The notes beneath the pieces are model-generated. The model saw only the letters and a list, made by a program, of their open reading frames with translations. It did not search any database and was not told where the DNA came from. Positions 1-4,024 of a stretch of DNA of 6,676 bases are shown one piece after another. This stretch comes from Actinomycetes bacterium (GTDB lineage Bacteria; Actinomycetota; Acidimicrobiia; Acidimicrobiales; Microtrichaceae). Position numbers and translations under genes: made by a program. Location: NCBI GenBank assembly GCA_023423475.1, contig JAFAFN010000281.1, positions 1-6,676 on the forward strand, given 5' to 3'. The stretch's first letter is position 1; the number at the start of each line of letters is the position of its first letter.

Positions 1-67
1 GGACCCGGCCGGCGAGGCCGACCACCGGTGGTGGGACGGCACCAAGTGGACGACCCACATCAGCTGA
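1..67 (+). CDS. C-terminal end of a DUF2510 domain protein (partial)
   Basis: This is the last 21 codons of a gene entering from the left edge; the reading frame starts at base 2 and stops with TGA at 65-67. The visible end, ...HRWWDGTKWTTHIS, matches the hallmark of DUF2510, a short Trp-rich domain (typically a WYPDP start followed by RWWDGxxWT) found mostly in actinobacterial membrane or secreted proteins. Here the domain sits at the extreme C-terminus. The function of DUF2510 is not established, and the rest of the protein lies outside the window, so no role can be assigned. The gene lies 56 bases upstream of the GT-B-like gene on the same strand and could be co-transcribed with it. Confidence 0.75.
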   Translation, partial: DPAGEADHRWWDGTKWTTHIS

Positions 68-111
68 CCCCAGACTGCCGATGGCAGCCGCGGCGGGACG
101 TCGCAGCAGCC

Positions 112-117
112 GAAGGG
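112..117 (+). promoter_or_regulatory. Ribosome binding site of the GT-B-like gene
   Basis: The purine-rich GAAGGG lies 6 bases before the GTG at 124. It supports GTG rather than a later ATG as the start codon. Confidence 0.55.
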
Positions 118-123
118 TGAGGT

Positions 124-1131
124 GTGACCGTACTGATCATCGAGTGGAGTGGGCTCGACGGCATCGCCGAAGCCACGCGCTCGTGGTACGTCCAGGGTCG
201 TGAGGTCGGCCGACACTGCACGGTGATCACCACACTCGGCGGCGTGCTCGAGGGTGCCGACGTGGTCGGTATCGAGCGTGGCCGTGCGATCACCGGCTAT
301 ACGCACCAGGTGGAGCTGGTGCAGCTCGCCGTGGAGTACATCCGCCGCCACACGCCCAAGGTGGTCGTGCTGCAGGGCTACGCGCTGCCGCACGAGGAGC
401 AACGGGTCATCACCGCGGCGCGCGCGGTCGGTGCTCGTGTCGTGCTGGTCGTCTACATGCCGAAGCCGCCGTTCCTGTCGGTGCGCACCTCGGTCGGGCT
501 GCGCAAGCTGCTGCGCAGCGCGGACGTGCTGGTCGCTCATGCCGACAACGTGGCCGCCGAGCTGCGTCCCCGCGGGGATCAGCGGGTGGTGCAGGCGCCG
601 TTCCCGCCCTTCGAGATGTCCGCCGGCTCGTTGGGGTCGCCTTCGACCGACCACCCGGTGCCCGAGCCCGTCGAACAGCAGCTCGTGCTCGATGTCGACG
701 CCGCCTCGAAGTCGGACGTCGCCGGTCTGGTCGACGCGTTCGGCGCCGACGGCTCCTGGTCGGTCGTCGTGCCCGACGCACCACGACACGACGTGGCACT
801 CGCGACGCAGCGGTCCTGGCTCGACACCGTCGGAGCGTCGCGGGCCGCGTTGGTCCCCTCGACGAGTCCGTTCGGGAACGTCATGACGTCGGTCGCGATG
901 GGACTGGGTGTGGTGCCCGTCGTGCGTGACATCGGCGCGCAGGCCGAGCAGATCGGTCGGGGCACCGCCGGCATCCTCGTGCCGGCCGACGCCACGCCTC
1001 GTGACTGGGTCGCGCTGTGCGACCAGCTGCGCGACGACGAGTTCGTCGAGGACAAGGTCGCCAAGGGCTTCGACCTGATCGACGAGCAGGCGGCGGCCTT
1101 CGCCGCGGCTGCCCGCGACGTCCTGAGCTGA
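124..1131 (+). CDS. GT-B-like glycosyltransferase
   Basis: 335 aa from a GTG start with a good ribosome binding site. The N-terminus (MTVLIIEWSGLDGIAEATRS) has the beta-strand then Gly-rich turn expected of the acceptor half of GT-B glycosyltransferases. A second Rossmann-like strand appears around residues 79-86 (KVVVLQGY). The C-terminal half contains PFGNVMTSVAMGLGVVPVV (residues 249-267) followed by GTAGILVPADAT, which parallels the donor-sugar binding region of GT4/GT1 enzymes (E-x-FG...EAMA-x-G-x-PVV...G-lv). The two Glu residues normally in this region are absent, so activity or family membership is uncertain. No signal peptide or membrane segment is seen, so it is probably cytoplasmic. 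At 335 aa it is slightly short for GT4 (usually 350-400). The GT2 and flippase genes 3 kb downstream suggest a role in surface polysaccharide assembly. The substrate is unknown. Confidence 0.6.
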   Translation: MTVLIIEWSGLDGIAEATRSWYVQGREVGRHCTVITTLGGVLEGADVVGIERGRAITGYTHQVELVQLAVEYIRRHTPKVVVLQGYALPHEEQRVITAARAVGARVVLVVYMPKPPFLSVRTSVGLRKLLRSADVLVAHADNVAAELRPRGDQRVVQAPFPPFEMSAGSLGSPSTDHPVPEPVEQQLVLDVDAASKSDVAGLVDAFGADGSWSVVVPDAPRHDVALATQRSWLDTVGASRAALVPSTSPFGNVMTSVAMGLGVVPVVRDIGAQAEQIGRGTAGILVPADATPRDWVALCDQLRDDEFVEDKVAKGFDLIDEQAAAFAAAARDVLS

Positions 1132-1136
1132 GGGCG

Positions 1137-1508
1137 TCACGACGCGCCGAACGTCTGCACGTCGACGATCTCGCAGGTGTACGTGGTGTCGAAGTAGTGC
1201 TCCCCGAAGGCGTAGCCGTCCACCGTCTCGCCTGGCTGGACGACCTCGATCGGTACGCTGATCGCATCCAGCCGATTGCCCGTCTCGGCGTTGCGACGGA
1301 TCACATCGACCGCGAAGTTGCTCAAGTCCGATCCGACGTTCTCCACCTCGACGCGAACCCGCTGGGAGCCGTCGTTGGCGCAGTCGGTGATCTTCGCGTT
1401 CTCGACGCCGACCGATCCGCCGCCGATGCACGCCGTGGCCGCCATCGAGAGCGCGATGGCGGCCACGGCCATCCCCGACGAGCGAACCGTCGCTCCCCGC
1501 TCGCTCAT
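1137..1508 (-). CDS. Small secreted lipoprotein, FxLYD-like
   Basis: 123 aa on the minus strand. The N-terminus is a lipoprotein signal: a positively charged stretch (MSERGATVRSSG), a hydrophobic core (MAVAAIALSMAATA) and Cys27 as the expected lipidated residue. The mature part is a single small domain of about 95 residues with alternating beta-strand character: RVRVEVENVGSD, then FAVDVIRR, then a PGETVDGYAFGE turn, and CEIVDV at the end. This pattern resembles FxLYD-type Ig-like extracellular domains common in actinobacteria, but that assignment is by eye only. Cys41 and Cys113 (in precursor numbering) could form a disulfide. An ATG at 1541 would add 11 residues, but it has no Shine-Dalgarno, whereas the ATG at 1508 has GAGG 6 bases upstream, so 1508 is preferred. 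The gene is convergent with the glycosyltransferase gene, their stop codons being only 5 bases apart. Its function is unknown. Confidence 0.72.
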   Translation of the reverse strand: MSERGATVRSSGMAVAAIALSMAATACIGGGSVGVENAKITDCANDGSQRVRVEVENVGSDLSNFAVDVIRRNAETGNRLDAISVPIEVVQPGETVDGYAFGEHYFDTTYTCEIVDVQTFGAS

Positions 1509-1514
1509 TCCCGA

Positions 1515-1518
1515 CCTC
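1515..1518 (-). promoter_or_regulatory. Ribosome binding site that decides the lipoprotein start
   Basis: GAGG on the minus strand lies 6 bases before the ATG at 1508-1506. The alternative ATG at 1541 has only CACCATCACCGCC in front of it, with no Shine-Dalgarno match. Confidence 0.55.
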
Positions 1519-1577
1519 GGTGCATTCTTCTGATTCCTCATGGCGGTGATGGTGGTGTCCGGGTCCGTCAACAGGAC

Positions 1578-1614
1578 ATGGGGAGGACTGCCCGTCAGGG
1601 GGAGTCCTCCCCAT
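1578..1614. repeat. Perfect 12-bp inverted repeat, hairpin or operator candidate
   Basis: The arms ATGGGGAGGACT (1578-1589) and AGTCCTCCCCAT (1603-1614) are exact reverse complements around a 13-base spacer. Within the spacer, CCC (1591-1593) and GGG (1598-1600) can extend the stem. It lies between divergent genes, so it cannot be the terminator of either neighbour. It could be an operator for a dimeric regulator or a structured 5' leader of the gene at 1692. No T-run follows on either strand. Confidence 0.7.
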
Positions 1615-1660
1615 TCGCATCGGGGTCCTCGGTCCGTACGTTCCTCAGCGTGAAGGGAGG

Positions 1661-1675
1661 GCCTCGCTCCGAGGC
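1661..1675 (+). repeat. Short hairpin just before the ribosome binding site
   Basis: GCCTCG (1661-1666) and CGAGGC (1670-1675) form a perfect 6-bp stem with a 3-base loop. It can be lengthened to 8 bp by a G-U and a G-C pair (1660/1676, 1659/1677). It ends 7 bases before the Shine-Dalgarno at 1683 and may influence translation of the gene at 1692; this is inference. Confidence 0.5.
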
Positions 1676-1682
1676 TCCGGGA

Positions 1683-1686
1683 GAGG
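1683..1686 (+). promoter_or_regulatory. Ribosome binding site of the gene at 1692
   Basis: GAGG within the purine stretch GAGAGGAAGAG lies 5 bases before the ATG at 1692. It fixes the start, although the reading frame stays open far upstream. Confidence 0.6.
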
Positions 1687-1691
1687 AAGAG

Positions 1692-2423
1692 ATGCACGAC
1701 ACGTCAGCAACGTCGTTCCACGTCGCGCCCGAGACCGGCGATGAGTGGTCAGGGCGGACCTGGACCGACCGCGATCTCGGGAGCATCTCGGAGGAGATCG
1801 ATGGCGTCGCCAGTTCGCAGCTCGAGCACTTCGCGAGCCAGCTCGGTCCCGAGTGGATCGCCCAGCTGATCCAGAGCGGGCTGACGTCCCCGGAGCCAGG
1901 CCCCTCTCCGGTTCGTCCCAACAGCGTGGCGCCCATGCCGCTGCCGTTCGTGTTGCCGGCGGAACCGTTGCACTGCTTCTCGTCGGTGATCGAGCCGTGG
2001 TGGCACGTGCTCAAGCTCCCGGAGGAGCGCCACGCCCCGGTCGCGGTGGCGCCGATCGAGGACTCCGGCGCGAAGGAGGCCCGCCTCTGGTTCAGCACCA
2101 AGCTCGGCGGAGCGTTCCAACGCGACACCTTGGTCGGCGAGGGGACGGCTGCCGGCGCCCACCTCGAGGTGATGGACGGTTGGATCGGCCTCTGGGCCCG
2201 GCGCCGGTTCGCGTCCCGGAGCGTCGACGGTCCCGGACTCATCGGCTCGTTCGTTCCGGTGTACTCACACGGGCGAGCGCTCGCTTCGAAGGCCTCGGAG
2301 CGGTTCGAGGACATCGTCTTCGGCTGCCGTGTCCCGTTCGAGTTCATCCACTCGATCCAGTTCGACCAGTGGTACTTCGCCGATCAGGGCGGCCCCTCGC
2401 TGGAGCGGTCCACAAGCGGTTGA
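1692..2423 (+). CDS. Unrecognised protein, possibly the first part of a frame-broken gene
   Basis: 243 aa from an ATG with a strong Shine-Dalgarno. I do not recognise the family. The N-terminal 60 residues are acidic and helix-prone (DLGSISEEIDGVASSQLEHFASQLG), followed by a Pro-rich linker (PEPGPSPVRPNSVAPMPLP). A folded domain begins around residue 90 with many aromatics (EPWWHVLKLPEE, WFSTKLGG, DGWIGLWARRR, QFDQWYFAD). No signal peptide or membrane segment is seen, so it is probably cytoplasmic. The frame ends abruptly in ...SLERSTSG and TGA at 2421-2423. Another frame, coding-like in composition, takes over at about 2408 (VHKRLMQERGF...), so the intact protein may be about 356 aa, with a base missing near 2406-2408. 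The open frame upstream of 1692 overlaps other genes and is not counted. The gene is the first in a unit with the next two genes. Confidence 0.6.
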   Translation: MHDTSATSFHVAPETGDEWSGRTWTDRDLGSISEEIDGVASSQLEHFASQLGPEWIAQLIQSGLTSPEPGPSPVRPNSVAPMPLPFVLPAEPLHCFSSVIEPWWHVLKLPEERHAPVAVAPIEDSGAKEARLWFSTKLGGAFQRDTLVGEGTAAGAHLEVMDGWIGLWARRRFASRSVDGPGLIGSFVPVYSHGRALASKASERFEDIVFGCRVPFEFIHSIQFDQWYFADQGGPSLERSTSG

Positions 2424-2761
2424 TGCAGGAACGCGGCTTCGCTCGCCCGAAGCAGTTCCGCCTCCGCCTGAACGTGCACGACGGTTGGACCTGGCACCGC
2501 CTCGACCTGATCGGCGACGGACCCCATCTCGATCACGAGGCACGACTGCCGGAGTTCTTCGCCTGGATGGTCCAGTGGGTGGCCCACCATCGGGCGCAGG
2601 CGAGCGATGTGAGTGATGAGGAACGTGACGAGCTCGGCCGAATCGCCAGTGGAGCGACGGACTTCGAGCTGACCGAGCACCGCGCCGAGCGGGGGCACTG
2701 CGTGTCGCGCTCGCTGCTCATGCCGGGTGCCCGACCGGTCAGCGTGGAGCTGGCGTCGTGA
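2423..2761 (+). CDS. Unrecognised protein, probably the continuation of the gene at 1692
   Basis: 112 aa if started at the ATG at 2423, which shares one base with the preceding TGA (TGATG). No Shine-Dalgarno lies at normal distance; GGAG at 2402-2405 is 17 bases away. The protein is rich in Trp and His (DGWTWHRLDLIGDGPHLDH, FFAWMVQWVAHHRAQ) and then charged (DVSDEERDELG). It shares the aromatic, Arg-rich style of the preceding frame. Coding-like composition in this frame starts before the ATG, at about 2408 (codons for VHKRL), which favours a single gene disrupted by a one-base deletion or sequence error. Translational coupling of two separate genes is the alternative. No family is recognised. 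It overlaps the next gene by 4 bases (GTGA). Confidence 0.5.
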   Translation: MQERGFARPKQFRLRLNVHDGWTWHRLDLIGDGPHLDHEARLPEFFAWMVQWVAHHRAQASDVSDEERDELGRIASGATDFELTEHRAERGHCVSRSLLMPGARPVSVELAS

Positions 2762-3255
2762 GCCCGAGGACGACACGACGGGCGCTCGCCGCTGCGGCGG
2801 TCGTGGCACTCATGCCCTTGGTCGGTTGCGGACTGCTCAGCAGCGCAGAGTTCGACGAGGGTGACTGGGTGATGGCGCAGTCCGGAGTCTTCAACGACGA
2901 TCTCGATCCGGGCGACTGCACGAAACCCGTCGAGCCGTTGAGCTCCGACGGCGTGCCGTACCGCGTCGGGGCAGTGCTCGACGGAACCGGAGCGTCGTGT
3001 TCCTCGGCCTTGGAGGAGTGGGAGGTCGAGTTCTCCCACGAGCCAGATGGCGTCACCTACTGCTTGGTGGGTCGCACGGTCGTGGTGTCGTCGTTGCGCC
3101 GCCTGGATCGAGAGTCGTCGGTCGACGAGGACACCAGCGACCCGGCCGCCGACGACTTCACCGGGGACGGTGCGCCGCCCGAGTGCATCGAGGCCGCCAT
3201 CGCTGAGGAGCCACCACCCGACGGGTGCGAAGGGTACGGGCTCAGCTACCCCTGA
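2758..3255 (+). CDS. Secreted lipoprotein of unknown function
   Basis: 165 aa from a GTG that overlaps the previous stop codon by 4 bases (GTGA), a typical translational coupling junction. The N-terminus is a clear lipoprotein signal: an Arg-rich n-region (SPRTTRR), a hydrophobic core (ALAAAAVVALMP) and the lipobox LVGC with Cys24. The mature part is acidic and has five more cysteines (in GDCTKP, ASCSS, TYCLV, PECIE and DGCEG). An odd number of free Cys after lipidation means not all can pair. The GDC segment followed by a Cys-containing middle faintly recalls small actinobacterial lipoproteins, but this is not enough to name a family. The C-terminus is Asp/Glu/Pro-rich and probably unstructured. 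The overlapping layout suggests co-expression with the two preceding frames, so a cytoplasmic partner and an outer-face lipoprotein are made together. Confidence 0.72.
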   Translation: MSPRTTRRALAAAAVVALMPLVGCGLLSSAEFDEGDWVMAQSGVFNDDLDPGDCTKPVEPLSSDGVPYRVGAVLDGTGASCSSALEEWEVEFSHEPDGVTYCLVGRTVVVSSLRRLDRESSVDEDTSDPAADDFTGDGAPPECIEAAIAEEPPPDGCEGYGLSYP

Positions 3256-3272
3256 TCGAAGCGCTCGCACTC

Positions 3273-3282
3273 TTTGATCAAA
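3273..3282. promoter_or_regulatory. Palindromic operator candidate of the toxin-antitoxin pair
   Basis: TTTGATCAAA is a perfect 10-bp palindrome, AT-rich in a GC-rich context, 18 bases before the antitoxin ATG and just upstream of its -10-like element. A second inverted pair, TCGCAC (3265-3270) and GTGCGA (3294-3299), brackets it with a slightly different centre. Ribbon-helix-helix antitoxins are known to bind such palindromes to repress their own operon. Confidence 0.5.
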
Positions 3283-3286
3283 CTGC

Positions 3287-3292
3287 TAGCGT
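3287..3292 (+). promoter_or_regulatory. -10 element, candidate leaderless promoter of the antitoxin gene
   Basis: TAGCGT fits the actinobacterial TAnnnT -10 pattern and ends 8 bases before the ATG at 3301. Transcription would then begin at or next to the start codon. There is no Shine-Dalgarno before this ATG, which supports leaderless translation. The TTGATC at 3274-3279 is too close to serve as a normal -35. Confidence 0.5.
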
Positions 3293-3300
3293 TGTGCGAC

Positions 3301-3522
3301 ATGGCGACGCTCTATCTCCGCAACGTCCCGGACGAGGTCGGCGAGCGGCTGGGTCGGCTCGCAGCGCGTGAAGGCATGTCGGTCTCGGCGTTCGCAGTGA
3401 AGGAGCTCTCCCGGCTGTCCCGTCGGGCCGACAACCCGGCTCTCTTGTCTGCGTTGCCGGACCTGGATGTCGCCGCAGGGTCGGTCGTCCGCGATCTGGA
3501 CGAGGGGCGCGCCGAGCGGTGA
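3301..3522 (+). CDS. Ribbon-helix-helix antitoxin (VapB/FitA-like)
   Basis: 73 aa, the usual size for VapB-type antitoxins. Residues 2-9 (ATLYLRNV) form the DNA-contacting beta-strand. The following VPDEVGERLGRLAAREGMSV and SAFAVKELSRLS give the two helices of a ribbon-helix-helix fold, close in style to FitA-like antitoxins. The C-terminal tail (from about residue 45) has hydrophobic patches and a charged end (DLDEGRAER) expected to bind and block the PIN toxin. The ATG at 3301 is preferred over an upstream TTG at 3274, because the latter lies in the palindrome and promoter region and would add residues that do not fit the family. The gene overlaps the toxin gene by 4 bases (GTGA). It likely represses its own promoter through the palindrome at 3273-3282. 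Confidence 0.85.
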   Translation: MATLYLRNVPDEVGERLGRLAAREGMSVSAFAVKELSRLSRRADNPALLSALPDLDVAAGSVVRDLDEGRAER

Positions 3523-3902
3523 TCGTTCTGGATGCGTCTGCGGCCGTGCTCGGTCTGCTCAATGACGGCGAGGCCAGAGCCGTCCTTCGGAGCGACGCGA
3601 TGATCTGCCCGCATCTCGCCGACTCACAGATCGTCCACGCGATCAGGTCGCAAGTGCTCCGGGGTGAGGTCGGGGCGGCCGATGCGACCCGAGCAATCGA
3701 GACATGGGGGCGTCTCGGCATCGAGCGCGTCGGGGTGACCGGACTCCTCGGTCGCATCTGGGAGCTGCGCGACAACCTGAGCGCCTACGACGCGAGCTAC
3801 GTCGCGGTGGCCGAGTCGCTGTCCATGCCGCTCGTCACCGCCGACGGGCGACTGGCTCGAGCGCCCGGACCTCGATGCACCATCACGGTCGTCCGCCGCT
3901 GA
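3519..3902 (+). CDS. PIN-domain ribonuclease toxin (VapC-like)
   Basis: 127 aa from a GTG overlapping the antitoxin stop codon. VapC toxins are Mg-dependent RNases that cut tRNA or rRNA and are neutralised by the cognate VapB. The PIN landmarks are present: Asp5 in IVLDASA at the N-terminus, the central YDASYVAVAE with Asp91, and VTADGRLARA with Asp109 near the C-terminus. The second conserved acid, normally Glu in a motif like (D/E)-x-E-V-x-x-A-L-R, aligns with Gln37 in ADSQIVHAIR. Asp35 lies two residues away and might compensate. The domain is complete and uninterrupted. The downstream repeat and hairpin suggest the operon ends here. Function as a toxin is inferred from the family, and the Gln substitution leaves activity open. 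Confidence 0.85.
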   Translation: MIVLDASAAVLGLLNDGEARAVLRSDAMICPHLADSQIVHAIRSQVLRGEVGAADATRAIETWGRLGIERVGVTGLLGRIWELRDNLSAYDASYVAVAESLSMPLVTADGRLARAPGPRCTITVVRR

Positions 3903-3925
3903 CCGGCTGGCGACTGGCTCGAGCG
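3841..3925 (+). repeat. Short direct repeat spanning the toxin stop codon
   Basis: Bases 3841-3863 and 3903-3925 match at 21 of 23 positions, with an exact 17-base core, GGCGACTGGCTCGAGCG (3847-3863 and 3909-3925). The copies are 62 bases apart. The first encodes the ADGRLARA motif of the toxin and the second lies just past its stop. It may be a leftover duplication of a toxin gene 3' end. Confidence 0.7.
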
Positions 3926-3939
3926 TGTTGGTGGGAGTC

Positions 3940-3974
3940 GGGTCCTCATCGACATCCCTTGTCGATGAGGACCC
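3940..3974. terminator. Perfect 15-bp hairpin, probable terminator after the toxin-antitoxin pair
   Basis: GGGTCCTCATCGACA (3940-3954) and TGTCGATGAGGACCC (3960-3974) are exact reverse complements with a 5-base loop, TCCCT. It lies 37 bases after the toxin stop and 50 bases before the next start, where a terminator is expected. No T-run follows on either strand, so it would be a U-less actinobacterial-type terminator, or else a binding or recombination site. Confidence 0.6.
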
Positions 3975-4012
3975 CTATGTCCTGGGGGAGCGGCATGGCT
4001 GCGTCGCGCCGT

Positions 4013-4018
4013 TAGCCT
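4013..4018 (+). promoter_or_regulatory. -10 element, candidate leaderless promoter of the GT2 gene
   Basis: TAGCCT fits TAnnnT and ends 6 bases before the ATG at 4025, placing the transcription start at or near the A of the start codon. No Shine-Dalgarno precedes the ATG. No convincing -35 is visible. Confidence 0.5.
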
Positions 4019-4024
4019 GAACCG

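Larger units (their letters stand above)
1509..1691. other. Divergent intergenic region
   Basis: 183 bases separate the minus-strand lipoprotein and the plus-strand unit starting at 1692. Promoters for both must lie here or overlap the gene starts, but I could not find a convincing pair of -35 and -10 elements for either direction. A TTGACG hexamer on the minus strand (1571-1566) looks like a -35, but no -10 follows at suitable spacing. Two inverted repeats (listed separately) occupy the half nearer the plus-strand gene. Confidence 0.5.

Noticed and set aside
75..87. Small inverted repeat CTGCC-GAT-GGCAG after the DUF2510 gene
   Set aside because: A 5-bp stem with no T-run is too weak to call a terminator.
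1276..1533. An 85-codon plus-strand frame
   Set aside because: It is the antisense shadow of the lipoprotein gene, whose signal peptide and ribosome binding site are clear.
1017..1691. Upstream extension of the frame at 1692
   Set aside because: It overlaps the glycosyltransferase end and the minus-strand lipoprotein, and a good Shine-Dalgarno marks the start at 1692.
1509..1697. Longer N-terminus for the minus-strand lipoprotein (starts at 1541 or 1697)
   Set aside because: Extra residues would put a long non-signal lead before the hydrophobic core, and those starts have no ribosome binding site.
2400..2423. Programmed -1 ribosomal frameshift
   Set aside because: The sequence GAG CGG TCC has no slippery heptamer, and I saw no downstream pseudoknot.
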